Shown: positions 27,162-36,774, counted from the stretch's first letter. The stretch is 64,000 bases of DNA from an uncultured Aquabacterium sp. (GCF_947366995.1 NZ_CANBCC010000002.1:1-64000), one strand, 5' to 3'. Notes: generated from the sequence alone by a model not told the origin. Translations and numbers: made by a program.

Positions 27162-27502
27162 GGGTTCTTATTTGAGCAGCGAGGGCGACATGCCTGCGCG
27201 AAAGCCGCAAAGAATAGCCGCCATCGGGATGAATGAGAAATCGATATTCTGCGGAAGAAACTTCGGAAAAATCGATGTGTTTGTCAGAGCGCGCAACGGC
27301 GGCGCGGGAGCCGACCATCAGCCCCGGCAATGCTGCACGAAGATCATGAAGCACAGAATCGAGCGCGACAAGACCGACATGCTGGCCCGCGGTTTTGACG
27401 AGGTCATTTCACCGGGCTGACCGGTGGGGCCGTGCGGGGCATGGGGGCACGCCCCATGGCGTAGCATCGGTCTTTTCTCAGTTCCCTCTCGCAAAGGCCC
27501 GC
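27162..27502. other. 341-base divergent intergenic region between terC and the DUF427 gene
   Basis: Contains an AT-rich patch (about 27225-27285) with two ATCGAT sites on either side of a short imperfect inverted repeat, and a perfect 7-bp hairpin CATGGGG/CCCCATG at 27440-27458. No gene, riboswitch aptamer or clear promoter was recognised. Short frames in this interval lack ribosome-binding sites. Confidence 0.4.
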
Positions 27503-27784
27503 ATGAAAGCAATCTGGAACGGCGTCGTCATCGCCGAAAGCGACGACATCGTCACGCTCGAAGGCAACCACTACTTCCCGCGCGAGGCCCTGAACGAGGC
27601 CTTCGCGACCTTCAGCAACCACCGCAGCAGCTGCGTGTGGAAGGGGCAGGCGCGGTGGTTGAGCCTGTTCGTGAACGGCGAAATGAAGCCCGACGCCGTG
27701 TGGTTCTACCCCGAGCCCACCGAAGCCGCGCAGGAGATCAAGGGGCGCGTGGCCTTCATGCCGGGCGTCGAGATCTCCGACTGA
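27503..27784 (+). CDS. DUF427 domain protein
   Basis: A 93-residue single-domain protein with the DUF427 signature: MKAIWNGVVIAESDDIVTLEGNHYFP at the start, then CVWKGQARWLSL and AVWFYPEPTEAAQEIKGRVAFM. The small beta-rich fold is widespread; the biochemical role is unknown. The ATG at 27503 matches the family N-terminus, although the frame is open to 27395. It is 90 bases upstream of a transglutaminase-like gene and possibly shares a transcript with it. Confidence 0.85.
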   Translation: MKAIWNGVVIAESDDIVTLEGNHYFPREALNEAFATFSNHRSSCVWKGQARWLSLFVNGEMKPDAVWFYPEPTEAAQEIKGRVAFMPGVEISD

Positions 27785-27874
27785 CGCCCGGGGGATGCAG
27801 CGGGTGGGGGCCGCGCAGGCCTCACAATGGACTCACAAAGCTGGTCGCGATCCCGTGTGGCCCTGGAGATTCCC

Positions 27875-28753
27875 GTGGTCCGCATCGAACTGTCCGTTGA
27901 CCTGCAATACGAGGTGACCCCGCCGGGGGCCGACTTCATCTTCAACATCCATGGCGCACACACCCGCTGCCAGGTGATTCGCAGTGAGCGGCTCGACATC
28001 AGCCAGCCGCTGCTGCCGCAGATCTTCACCGACCCGGTCAGCCACAACCGCTACCTGCGGCTGGGGGCCGCCGCCGGCCCGCTGAAGGTGAGCTACAGCG
28101 CGGTGGTCGACCTGCATCACCACCTGTGCGCGCCCGAGCTGATTGCCGAGACGCCGGTGGCGAGCCTGCCGCCCGAGGCCCTGGGCTACATCTACCCCAG
28201 CCGTTACTGCCAGTCCGACCTGATGGGCGCCCGGGTGATGCGCGAGTTCGGGCAACTGCCGCAGGGCCATGCCCGTGTGGTAGCCATTCAGAACTGGGTG
28301 CGCCAGCACGTGCGCTTCGAGGGCAACACCACCACCAGCGCCACCTCGGCGATGGACACGCTCAACGAAGGCCGCGGGGTGTGCCGTGATTTTGCCCACC
28401 TGATGATCGCGCTGTGCCGGGCCCTCAACATCCCGGCGCGCTTTGCCACTGGCATCGACTTCGGGGCCGACCCGGCGCTGGGGCCGACCGACTTCCACGC
28501 CTATGTCGAGGTGTTTCTCGGCGGGCGCTGGTACATCTTCGACCCGTCTGGCACGGCCATTCCGATGGGTTTCGTGCGATTCGGCACCGGGCGCGATGCG
28601 GCCGACGTGTCGTTCGCCACGATCTTCGGCTCGGTGCAATCGCAGCCGCCGGTGATCCATGTGCGGGCCCTGCTCGACGGCGAGGGACTGTGCGAGATGC
28701 CGCGGCACCGCACCGAGGCGATCTCGACCGACGCGCCGGCGCATTGGGGGTGA
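27875..28753 (+). CDS. transglutaminase-like protein
   Basis: About 292 residues with the papain-like Cys-His-Asp triad of bacterial transglutaminase-like proteins: C170 (GRGVCRDFAHL), H208 (DFHAYVEV) and D223 (IFDPSGT). The N-terminal 80 residues form the beta domain usual in these proteins. There is no signal peptide, so it is cytoplasmic; such proteins act as peptidases or amidases rather than crosslinkers. The GTG at 27875 is preferred because a GGAG (27864-27867) is properly spaced and the product begins at the conserved first strand. An in-frame ATG at 27827 would add 16 residues. Confidence 0.82.
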   Translation: MVRIELSVDLQYEVTPPGADFIFNIHGAHTRCQVIRSERLDISQPLLPQIFTDPVSHNRYLRLGAAAGPLKVSYSAVVDLHHHLCAPELIAETPVASLPPEALGYIYPSRYCQSDLMGARVMREFGQLPQGHARVVAIQNWVRQHVRFEGNTTTSATSAMDTLNEGRGVCRDFAHLMIALCRALNIPARFATGIDFGADPALGPTDFHAYVEVFLGGRWYIFDPSGTAIPMGFVRFGTGRDAADVSFATIFGSVQSQPPVIHVRALLDGEGLCEMPRHRTEAISTDAPAHWG

Positions 28754-28799
28754 ATCGCCGCTGGCCCCCTGAACGGCGCGCGATCCCGGATAATCGCGC

Positions 28800-30251
28800 A
28801 TGAACACCTTTTCTTCGCCGGCCAACCCGGCGACCCCGGCGTCGGCCCATCCGGCCACGCCCGCCGCCGTCAGCGGCCCCTCCTTCCAGCAACTGCCCCT
28901 GTCGGAGGCCATGCAGGCCAACCTGCAGACGCTGGGCTATCTGGCCATGACGCCCATCCAGGCGGCCAGCCTGCCGCTGGCGCTGGCCGGCAAGGACCTG
29001 ATCGCGCAGGCCAAGACCGGCAGTGGCAAGACCGTGGCCTTCGGCCTGCCCCTGCTGACTTCGCTCAACCCGCGGCACTTTGCCGTGCAGGCGCTGGTGC
29101 TGTGCCCCACGCGGGAGCTGGCCGACCAGGTCACCACCGAGATCCGCCGCCTGGCGCGGGCCGAAGACAACATCAAGGTCGTGACGCTGTGCGGTGGCAG
29201 CCCCATCCGGCCGCAGCTGGCCAGTCTGGAGCACGGCGCCCACATCGTGGTGGGCACGCCCGGCCGCGTGCTGGATCACCTGGCACGCGAAACGCTGAAC
29301 CTCGATGCCCTGAAGACGCTGGTGCTGGACGAGGCCGATCGCATGCTGGACATGGGCTTTGCCGAGGACATCGCGCAGGTGGTGGCGCATGCCCCGAAGC
29401 AGCGCCAGACGCTGCTGTTCTCGGCCACCTACCCCGAGGGCGTGGACAAGCTGGCGCGCCGCTTCATGCGTGATCCGCAGGAGGTGAAGCTGGCCGAGCG
29501 CCATGACACGTCGCGCATCCGCCAGCGCTTCTACGAGGTCAAGGATTCGGAGCGCCTGCACGCTGTGGGCCTGCTGCTCGATCATTTCCGCCCGGCCAGC
29601 ACCATCGCGTTCTGCAACACCAAGCAGCAGTGCCGCGACCTGGTGGACGTGCTGCAGGCGCAGGGCATCGTCGCACTCGAACTGCATGGCGACCTCGATC
29701 AGCGTGAGCGCGATCAGGTGCTGGTGCGCTTCGCCAACGGCAGCTGCAGCGTGCTGGTGGCGACCGACGTGGCCGCGCGCGGGCTCGACATCGCCCAGCT
29801 GGAAGCGGTCATCAACGTCGACATCACGCCCGACCCCGAGGTGCACACCCACCGCGTGGGCCGCACCGGCCGCGCCGGCGAATCGGGCTGGGCCTTCAGC
29901 CTGGCCAGCATGGACGAGATGGGCCGCGTGGGCCGCATCGACGAGATGCAGGGCCGTGCCAGCGAATGGCACCCGTTGAGCGAGCTGACGCCCTCGACCG
30001 AGCGTGGGCCACTGCGCCCGCCGCGCGTGACCCTGCAGATCCTCGGCGGGCGCAAGGAAAAGATCCGCCCGGGCGACGTGCTGGGCGCGCTCACCAAGGA
30101 CCTCGGCTTCGATGGCGCACAGATCGGCAAGATCAACGTCAACGAGTTCTCGACCTATGTGGCCGTGGACCGGGCCATTGCCGACAAGGCCTTGAAGGGC
30201 CTGCAGGGCGGCAAGGTCAAGGGCAAGTCGGTGAAGGTGCGGGCGCTGTAA
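28800..30251 (+). CDS. dbpA: ATP-dependent RNA helicase DbpA
   Basis: DEAD-box helicase of 483 residues acting on 23S rRNA during 50S assembly. It has the Q-motif (Q54), motif I AKTGSGKT (71-78), PTREL, motif II DEAD, motif III SAT, and motifs V/VI (ATDVAARGLD, HRVGRTGRAG). The C-terminal domain (about 405-483) has the DbpA RNA-binding fold wording (RPGDVLGALTKDLGFDGAQIGKINV...STYVAVDR), which contacts hairpin 92 of 23S rRNA and separates DbpA from RhlE and other DEAD-box proteins. The N-terminal 28 residues are Ala/Pro-rich. Confidence 0.94.
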   Translation: MNTFSSPANPATPASAHPATPAAVSGPSFQQLPLSEAMQANLQTLGYLAMTPIQAASLPLALAGKDLIAQAKTGSGKTVAFGLPLLTSLNPRHFAVQALVLCPTRELADQVTTEIRRLARAEDNIKVVTLCGGSPIRPQLASLEHGAHIVVGTPGRVLDHLARETLNLDALKTLVLDEADRMLDMGFAEDIAQVVAHAPKQRQTLLFSATYPEGVDKLARRFMRDPQEVKLAERHDTSRIRQRFYEVKDSERLHAVGLLLDHFRPASTIAFCNTKQQCRDLVDVLQAQGIVALELHGDLDQRERDQVLVRFANGSCSVLVATDVAARGLDIAQLEAVINVDITPDPEVHTHRVGRTGRAGESGWAFSLASMDEMGRVGRIDEMQGRASEWHPLSELTPSTERGPLRPPRVTLQILGGRKEKIRPGDVLGALTKDLGFDGAQIGKINVNEFSTYVAVDRAIADKALKGLQGGKVKGKSVKVRAL

Positions 30252-30281
30252 TCGACGGCCGGGCGGCCAGCGTGCCGCGGC

Positions 30282-33200
30282 TCATGCTGGCGCGTCCTTC
30301 CGTGCGCCGGCCTGTACCTCCGCCAGCCACGCGGACAACTGCTGAATGTCCACCGGCTTGACGAAGTGGCGGGCAAAGCCCGCCTGGTGCGCCGCCTCGA
30401 TGTCGGCGGGCTGGCCGTAGCCGGTGACGGCTGCCATCTGGGCCGCTTCCATGCCGGGCAGGCGGCGAAGCTCGGCCGCCAGCTGCCGGCCGTCCATGTC
30501 GGGCAGGCCGATGTCCAGCAGGCAGACCCCGGGCTGCATGACCCGGGCGGCTTTCAGCGCGTTGAAGGCCGAGTCTTCGACGTGCGCCTGGTGGCCGATG
30601 GCCTGCAGCAGCATGGCCAGCACCGAGGCGGCATCCTGGTTGTCGTCGACGATGAGGATGCGGGTGGCCGCCTCCGCTTCGTGCGCCATCGCGCCCGTCG
30701 GGTCCATGCTGTCCGCGCTTCCTGGAACCCGCGGCAGGGTGATCCTGAACTCGCTGCCCAGGCCGACCCCGGCGCTGCTGGCGATGACCTGGCCGTGGTG
30801 CAGCTCGATCAGCCGCTTGACGAGGGCCAGGCCCAGCCCGAGTCCGCCCTGGCTGCGGTCGGGCGTGCGTTCGCCCTGGGCGAACAGATCGAAGGCGTGG
30901 GCCAGCAACGCCGGTGACATGCCCTGGCCGTTGTCCTGCACGGCGACCTCGACGTGTTGCGCGGTGCACGCGACCGTGACCGTCACCTCGCCGCCCACGG
31001 GCGTGTACTTCGCAGCGTTCGACAGGATGTTGGCAAAGACCTGCACCAGGCGCTTGCCGTCGCCCATCACGACGGGCAGCTCCGGCGGCGTGGACACATG
31101 GAGGCGGTGCTGGCGCGCTTCCATCAGCACGCGCGTCTGCTCGATGGCCTCGGTCAGCACGCGGCGCAGGTCCACGCGTTCGCACTCGAGCACGACCAGG
31201 CCGCGGGTCACGCGCGACACGTCCAGAAGGTCGTCGATCAGTTCGCGCATGTGGCCCGCCTGACGGCCGATCACCTCGGCCAGCTTGCGCACCCGGTCGG
31301 CGTCGTCGGCCACCAGGGGCAGCAGCGAGGCCGACGAGGTGATGGGCGCGAGCGGGTTGCGCAGCTCGTGGGCCAGCATGGCGAGGAACTCGTCCTTGCG
31401 GCGGTCCATGTCCCGCAGCGATTCCTGCGCCGCGCGCTGCTCGGTCACGTCGGTGTTGGTGCCGAACCAGCGCACGACCTGCCCCTCGTCATCCCGGATG
31501 GGCACGGCGCGGGAGAGGAACCACCGGTACTCGCCGCTGCGAGCGCGCAAAGGGAAGGTGTCTTCCCAGACTTCGCCGTTCTCGAAATGCCGTTGCAGCT
31601 TGTCGGCCACGCGCTCGACGTGGTCGGGGTGATGCAGCTGCCGCCAGGCCCCGTTGCGCAGCGTCTCTGCTGTCGCGCCGGTGTAGTCCAGCCAGCGGTT
31701 GTTGTACCAGTACACCTCGCCGTGGCGGTCGGCCATCCACGCGAGTTGGGGCAGGTTGTCGGCCAGGGCGCGGAAGCGGGCCTCGCTGTCGCGCAGGGCC
31801 CGCTCGGCTTCGACCTGCGGCGTGATGTCGATCTGGGTGACGACGGCGTTGACGATGCGGCCGTCCTCGTCGTGGATGGGCCGCGCCCGCAGCAGAACGG
31901 TCTTGCGCTGTGAGGAGCCGAAGGCCTCGATCTCGACCAGATCGTGCATGACGTGCTCACCCTGAAGCGCGCGGGCCAGGGCCCACTCGTGCGGCTGCAC
32001 GGGCTGGCCGTGGCGCTCGCTGCCGTCGGCCCACCAGCCCTTCCACGCGCGGTACTCCGCCACGCTGCGGGACATCGGGTGCTCGCCCCAGAGGTGGTTG
32101 TTCTCGGCGCTGCTCAACAGCAGTGCACCGTCCCGGTCGGCCAGGTAGATGCCCACGGGCGCGGCCGCCATCACCGCTGCCATCTGCTTTTGCTGCAGGG
32201 CCAGGCGCCGGGCTGCCGACAGGGCCTCGGCTTCGCGCTGGCGGAGTCGCTCCTCGGCCTGCTTGCGCTCCGAGATGTCGATCACGAACGCCAACAGCTC
32301 TTCCGTGTCCCCGCCGAACTGCGTGCACGCCAGCATGACGGGCACGCGGGTGCCGTCCGGCCGCAGGTACTCCTTCTCGTACACCGATGAGACGCCTTGC
32401 GCGCGGACCTCTTCGATCGCCTTGGCGTCCTGGGGCAGGTGCTCGGGCGGCGTGAGTTCGTCCCAGCGGATGCGGCCCGCCTGCAGCTCGTCCGACGTGC
32501 GCCCGATGATGCGGAGGAAGGCCTCGTTGGCGTCCAGCAGCTGACCGGACGAATCGCCCGTGACGACCCCGATCGGGTTGCGCGCAAACATCCGGCGGAA
32601 GCGCTCTTCGCTTCGCTCCAGGGCCTGCTGGTCGCGGTGCCGATGGGTCACGTCGCGGAAGAACACCGACACGCCGTTCGGTGAGGGATAGGCATGGCAC
32701 TCCAGCCACTTGTTCAACGGGGCGGGATAGAAGGCCTCGAAGTGCTCGGCCTGCTGGGTCTGCATGGCGCGTCGATATGCGGGCCCGAAGTTCAGCGCTT
32801 CGGCCTCGGGGTAGAGGTCCCAGACGACCTGCCCTACCAAGCTATCTGGCGCGACGCCGAGGAGGTCGGCGCCGGCGGCGTTCAGGTAGGTGCAGCGCCA
32901 GTCCGTGTCGATGGCGGCCAGGCCGTCGGTGATGCTGTTGAGGACCTCGCTGAGGCGGTCGCGGGAGGCGCGCAATTCGGCCTCCAGCTGCTTGCGTGCC
33001 GTGATGTCCCGCGAGATGCCGAGCAGGCCGACCACCTTGCCCTGGCTGTCTCGATACGGCACCTTGCGGGAGGCCCATATCCGGACGGTCCCATCGGGGA
33101 GCGGCACCGTTTCCTCGACCTCTTCGGCCACACCGGACAGCATGATGCGCCGGTCGTTCGCCATGACGAGCTCGGCGGCCGCGGCATCTCCCAGAAACTC

Positions 33201-33407
33201 GCGGTCGGTCCGCCCGACCACCTGCCTGCCTGGTTTCCCGATCAGGGCCAGCGCCGCGGGATTGGCGTACAGCATGCGCCCCGCACGGTCCTTCGCGTAG
33301 ATGACATCCGAGGAGGATTCGAAGACGGCCAGCGAGAGCGCAGACAAGTCTGGCGGCTGACCAGTGAAGTCCGGCGTGACCGAGCCCGGTATGTCATGGA
33401 TTTCCAT
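30282..33407 (-). CDS. soluble multi-PAS hybrid histidine kinase with receiver domain
   Basis: A 1041-residue kinase with no membrane segment. It carries five PAS/PAC modules (about 25-140, 148-258, 268-385, 408-532, 542-660), then HisKA with H680 (LAMLAHELRNPLAPI), HATPase with N-box (791-801) and GLGLGL (855-860), and a C-terminal receiver with phospho-Asp D965. No heme- or flavin-binding Cys is evident, so the sensed signals are unknown. The ATG at 33407 (MEIHDIPGSV) is chosen by composition and lacks a good ribosome-binding site; a GTG at 33428 is an alternative. No response-regulator gene is adjacent, so its output partner is unlinked. Confidence 0.87.
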   Translation of the reverse strand: MEIHDIPGSVTPDFTGQPPDLSALSLAVFESSSDVIYAKDRAGRMLYANPAALALIGKPGRQVVGRTDREFLGDAAAAELVMANDRRIMLSGVAEEVEETVPLPDGTVRIWASRKVPYRDSQGKVVGLLGISRDITARKQLEAELRASRDRLSEVLNSITDGLAAIDTDWRCTYLNAAGADLLGVAPDSLVGQVVWDLYPEAEALNFGPAYRRAMQTQQAEHFEAFYPAPLNKWLECHAYPSPNGVSVFFRDVTHRHRDQQALERSEERFRRMFARNPIGVVTGDSSGQLLDANEAFLRIIGRTSDELQAGRIRWDELTPPEHLPQDAKAIEEVRAQGVSSVYEKEYLRPDGTRVPVMLACTQFGGDTEELLAFVIDISERKQAEERLRQREAEALSAARRLALQQKQMAAVMAAAPVGIYLADRDGALLLSSAENNHLWGEHPMSRSVAEYRAWKGWWADGSERHGQPVQPHEWALARALQGEHVMHDLVEIEAFGSSQRKTVLLRARPIHDEDGRIVNAVVTQIDITPQVEAERALRDSEARFRALADNLPQLAWMADRHGEVYWYNNRWLDYTGATAETLRNGAWRQLHHPDHVERVADKLQRHFENGEVWEDTFPLRARSGEYRWFLSRAVPIRDDEGQVVRWFGTNTDVTEQRAAQESLRDMDRRKDEFLAMLAHELRNPLAPITSSASLLPLVADDADRVRKLAEVIGRQAGHMRELIDDLLDVSRVTRGLVVLECERVDLRRVLTEAIEQTRVLMEARQHRLHVSTPPELPVVMGDGKRLVQVFANILSNAAKYTPVGGEVTVTVACTAQHVEVAVQDNGQGMSPALLAHAFDLFAQGERTPDRSQGGLGLGLALVKRLIELHHGQVIASSAGVGLGSEFRITLPRVPGSADSMDPTGAMAHEAEAATRILIVDDNQDAASVLAMLLQAIGHQAHVEDSAFNALKAARVMQPGVCLLDIGLPDMDGRQLAAELRRLPGMEAAQMAAVTGYGQPADIEAAHQAGFARHFVKPVDIQQLSAWLAEVQAGARKDAPA

Positions 33408-33514
33408 GTCGCGATGTCCGTGTGCCACAGGTCGCGTCCAGGAAAGGTCCTTGACTCGATGCCGGTTGGGTGGGCGATATCGCGATTCTCCTCCAAAGGC
33501 GACCACGGGCAAGG

Positions 33515-34240
33515 TCAAGCGCAGGTCGGTGCCGGCGCGGGAGCTGCATACCGGCGCCGGCGCAGGCCCCCGACCAGGCCCAGCCCCGCAAGGGCCATCC
33601 AGGCGGCCTGGCTTTCCGGCACTGGCGTGGCCTGCACGGTCAGCCGGTCGATCACCAGCCCGAAGTCGCCGTTGTAGCCGGCCTCTGCGGCCTCGTACGC
33701 CAGGGTGCCGGGCTCGAAGACCGCGACCACGCGGAAGCCGAAGCCGGGCTGGTTTGCCACGGCCGGCAATGCGGCAGACACGTCGAAACTGGCCGAGAAC
33801 CACTGGTCGGCCGCGGCCACGCCGAAGGTGGCCACGTCGGTCCACGAGATGCCGTCATCGGCGGTGGCCTGCGTCAGAAACCATTTGTTGCCGCTCGGCT
33901 GCGTCTTGTAATCGAACGACAGCGTCAGCTGCTGGTATCCGACCGAGGAGACGCGCCCCTCGAACCCGGCCGTGCCCGACAACGTGCCTTGTGCCGGATA
34001 GCCGCCGACGGACCAGCCGCTGTCGAGCGGGAAGCCGGCCGGGTCGATTGGAGAGCCGGAAGTGAACAGGCTGCTCGTGCCTCCCGTCAGCGACAGCGTG
34101 CCGGCACCTTCGGACGGCGTGAGCGAGCCCGTGTTGACGAGTCCGTCGTCGCTGTTGAAGTCCCAGCGGGCCAGGGTCGTGGTGGCCATGGCAGGGAGCG
34201 TGGACAGGCAGAGGGTGAGGGTGGCGAGCAGCGGTTTCAT
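33515..34240 (-). CDS. PEP-CTERM sorting-domain protein
   Basis: A 241-residue exported protein. A signal peptide (MKPLLATLTLCLSTLPAMA) is followed by a beta-sandwich-like body of about 190 residues (LARWDFNSDDGLVNTGSL..., LTLSFDYKTQ, WFSASFDVSAALP, FGLVIDRLTV), reminiscent of carbohydrate-binding or laminin-G-like folds. It ends with a PEP-CTERM-type tail, VPESQAAWMALAGLGLVGGLRRRR. The body starts with a typical 'W-D-F-N' strand seen in surface adhesin-like proteins. The tail after the Arg cluster (YAAPAPAPTCA) is unusually long for this signal. Single gene, 107 bases upstream (in transcription) of the multi-PAS kinase. Confidence 0.82.
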   Translation of the reverse strand: MKPLLATLTLCLSTLPAMATTTLARWDFNSDDGLVNTGSLTPSEGAGTLSLTGGTSSLFTSGSPIDPAGFPLDSGWSVGGYPAQGTLSGTAGFEGRVSSVGYQQLTLSFDYKTQPSGNKWFLTQATADDGISWTDVATFGVAAADQWFSASFDVSAALPAVANQPGFGFRVVAVFEPGTLAYEAAEAGYNGDFGLVIDRLTVQATPVPESQAAWMALAGLGLVGGLRRRRYAAPAPAPTCA

Positions 34241-34396
34241 GGTCGTCCCGGAGGTTTGTGCGTGGTGGAAGCCATTCTCGAGTGTGGGCCGGTGGTCACC
34301 CATCCCCAGAAATGATCCCTACTGCCAGAGCGGTCGGGTGGCTTCGCGCATGACGTGCTGCTGACACGCCCCCGGTGCCCTTCTTGCAGGGCGTTT

Positions 34397-36040
34397 TCAC
34401 GCAGGCAGCGCGCGCTCCAGCAGTTCGCGCACAGCCAGGCCCCGCGTGTCGATGCTGCCGACCACGCTGCCCCAGCGCTCGCCCAGCCGCGTGGCGATGA
34501 AGGCATCCGCCACGAAGCCGGGCGCGTGCTGCCGCAGCAGGCAGGCCTGCGCGGCGACGGCCAGGCGCTGGGTCAGAACGCGGCCGAGGGCCTCGAGCTG
34601 TGCGGGATCGGTCTGCAGCAGGGCCTGCAGCGCGCGCAGCTCCTGAACCAGCGCCCGGTCGTCGTGCGCCATCTGCAGCAGGTCGTCGAGCAGGGCCTGC
34701 GCCGAGGCGGGGTCCTTGGCGATCGCGCGCAGCACATCCAGGCACATCACGTTGCCCGAGCCTTCCCAGATCGAGTTGACCGGCGCCTCGCGGAACAGGC
34801 GGCCCATCTGGCCGTCCTCGACGTAGCCGTTGCCGCCGAACACCTCCATGGTTTCGCCGGTGACCTCGACGGCGCGCTTGCAGACCCAGAACTTGGCGGC
34901 CGGCGTCATGATCCGCTTCCAGGCCTTGTCGAGCGGCGTGTCGTCACGCTCGTAGGCCTGGGCCAGGCGCGTCATCAGCACGACGTTGGCCTCATTCTCC
35001 AGCGCCAGGTCGGTCAGCACCGATTGCATCAGCGGCTGGTCGGCCAGCAGGCGGCCGAAGGCACGGCGCCGGCGTGTGTAGGCCAGGCTCTGCACGAGGC
35101 CCTGGCGCACCATGCCCGCGCTGCCCACCACGCAGTTCAGCCGCGTGTACGTGGCCATTTCGATGATGGTGGGGATGCCGCGGCCCGGCTCGCCCATCAG
35201 CACGCCGTACGCGTCCTTGAACTCGACCTCGCTGCTCGAGTTGCTGCGGTTGCCCACCTTGCTTTTCAGGCGCTGCACCTCGACCGCGTTGCGCGTGCCA
35301 TCGGGGCGCCAGCGCGGCACGAAGAAGCACGAGGGGCTGCCGTCCGGGGTCTTGGCGACCACCAGGTGGGCATCGCACATCGGCGCCGAGAAGAACCACT
35401 TGTGGCCGCGCAGCGTGAACTCGCGGTCGGACGTGCCGATGGGCGTGGCCTGCGTGGTGTTGGCCCGCACGTCGGAGCCGCCCTGCTTTTCGGTCATGCC
35501 CATGCCGATCCAGATGGATTGCTTCTGCGCCAGCGGCAGGTCGCGCGGGTCGTAGGCGGTGCTCATCAGCAAGGGCAGGCAGGTGTCGCGCAACAGGGGC
35601 TCGCGCGCCAGCAGCGGGATGGCGGCCTGGGTCATCGTGGCGGGGCACAGGGTGCCCGCTTCCACCTGGGTGTGCAGGTAGAAGCCCGCCGCCCAGGCCG
35701 TCCAGCGGCCTCGGGCCCCGCTGGCGAAGGGCAGGGCGATGAGGCCCTGCTCGCGGTACATCGCCATCAGCGCGTGCCAGCTGGGGTGGAAGGTGACCTG
35801 GTTGATGCGGCGGCCGCGCGCATCGAAGGCCTTGAGCTCGGGCGTGTGGCGGTTGGCCTCGTCACCCAGTGCGAAGGTGTCGGCCTGGCCGAGCCGTGCG
35901 GCGTACTGCGTCAGGTCGGCGGTAAAGGCCTGCGCGCCGGCACGCTCCAGCGCGTCCAGCATGGGGCGGTCGGTGGTGAGCAGGTTGTAGTCCGTCCACT
36001 CGTCGAACTGGTTGCTGACTTCGTGTGTGCGCCAATCCAT
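34397..36040 (-). CDS. aidB: AidB-like acyl-CoA dehydrogenase
   Basis: A 547-residue flavoprotein of the AidB branch of acyl-CoA dehydrogenases, longer than ordinary family members (about 390). Recognisable parts are MTEKQGGSDVRAN (FAD/substrate loop), FFSAPMCDAHLVVAK, RRRAFGRLLADQPLMQ and the C-terminal FGGNGYVEDGQMGRLFREAPVNSIWEGSGNVMCLDVLRA. AidB in E. coli is induced by alkylating agents and binds DNA; its catalytic role is modest. A TetR-family gene starts 68 bases away on the other strand and is its probable regulator. Confidence 0.87.
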   Translation of the reverse strand: MDWRTHEVSNQFDEWTDYNLLTTDRPMLDALERAGAQAFTADLTQYAARLGQADTFALGDEANRHTPELKAFDARGRRINQVTFHPSWHALMAMYREQGLIALPFASGARGRWTAWAAGFYLHTQVEAGTLCPATMTQAAIPLLAREPLLRDTCLPLLMSTAYDPRDLPLAQKQSIWIGMGMTEKQGGSDVRANTTQATPIGTSDREFTLRGHKWFFSAPMCDAHLVVAKTPDGSPSCFFVPRWRPDGTRNAVEVQRLKSKVGNRSNSSSEVEFKDAYGVLMGEPGRGIPTIIEMATYTRLNCVVGSAGMVRQGLVQSLAYTRRRRAFGRLLADQPLMQSVLTDLALENEANVVLMTRLAQAYERDDTPLDKAWKRIMTPAAKFWVCKRAVEVTGETMEVFGGNGYVEDGQMGRLFREAPVNSIWEGSGNVMCLDVLRAIAKDPASAQALLDDLLQMAHDDRALVQELRALQALLQTDPAQLEALGRVLTQRLAVAAQACLLRQHAPGFVADAFIATRLGERWGSVVGSIDTRGLAVRELLERALPA

Positions 36041-36108
36041 GCTTGTCTCCGGCTTGCTTCATGATCGGGGCCTGCACACCGCGCATCCCACCGATCGGGC
36101 TTGTTGTC

Positions 36109-36759
36109 ATGGCAAAAATTCTAGGAAAGGCGACCGAGTCAGGTGTTCGGCTTTCGGGCCCCACGCGCCGCAAGCCGCGCCAGCAGCGCGCGCACCTGAG
36201 CTCCGAGGCGCTGCAGGAGGCCTTTGTTCGGGTTTTGATGGACAAGGGCTACGCGAAAGCGACGATCCGCGAGATCGCGGCGGTGGCCGGTGTCGGCATC
36301 GGCACGTTTTACGACTACGTTGCCAACAAGGACGCGCTGGCGGCCCTGACGATCCACATGCACGTCAAGCAGCTCGCCATCGCGATGGCGGCGTGTGCCG
36401 AGCGGCACCGTGGCGTGCCGACGCAGGTGCTGGCGGCTGCCCTGATCGATGATCAGGTCGATCGCATCCTGAGTGACATCCCGCGGTGGGCCGAGCTGTT
36501 CGTGCTGGAGCGCCAGGTGTCGAGCCGCACGGCCTACAGCAAGCACTACGAGCAGTTCGTGTCGCTGTGGCAGCAGGCGCTGGCGTCGGCCAGCGACGCC
36601 ATGCCGGTGGCGCTGCAGCCGCTCAAGGCGCGGATGATCCACGCCATCGTCTATGGCTGGATGACGCAGAGCCTCATCACCCAAGGGCCAGCGGTGGATG
36701 GCGAAGCCTTGCGGGATGAGGTGAAGGCGGCGGTCAGCGCATACCTGCGCGGGGGCTGA
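36109..36759 (+). CDS. TetR-family transcriptional regulator
   Basis: A 216-residue regulator. The N-terminal helix-turn-helix (about 35-78: ALQEAFVRVLMDKGYAKATIREIAAVAGVGIGTFYDYVANKDAL) is typical of TetR; the remaining helical domain would bind an unknown ligand, perhaps an acyl-CoA given the neighbours. The ATG at 36109 gives a basic N-terminal arm (GPTRRKPRQQR). The divergent spacer to aidB holds two direct GATCGGG repeats (36063-36069 and 36093-36099), 30 bases apart, which could be an operator. It converges with gcdH. Confidence 0.87.
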   Translation: MAKILGKATESGVRLSGPTRRKPRQQRAHLSSEALQEAFVRVLMDKGYAKATIREIAAVAGVGIGTFYDYVANKDALAALTIHMHVKQLAIAMAACAERHRGVPTQVLAAALIDDQVDRILSDIPRWAELFVLERQVSSRTAYSKHYEQFVSLWQQALASASDAMPVALQPLKARMIHAIVYGWMTQSLITQGPAVDGEALRDEVKAAVSAYLRGG

Positions 36760-36774
36760 CCGCCACGAGGCCGA

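Noticed and set aside
27162-27502. Possible yybP-ykoY (manganese) riboswitch before terC
   Set aside because: TerC genes often carry one, so both strands were read for the conserved aptamer elements; nothing recognisable was found and the 7-bp hairpin present is not part of that fold.
34370-34396. Hairpin GCCCT ... AGGGC followed by TTTT as a plus-strand terminator
   Set aside because: There is no plus-strand gene upstream for it to serve, and on the minus strand (aidB side) it lacks a T-run.
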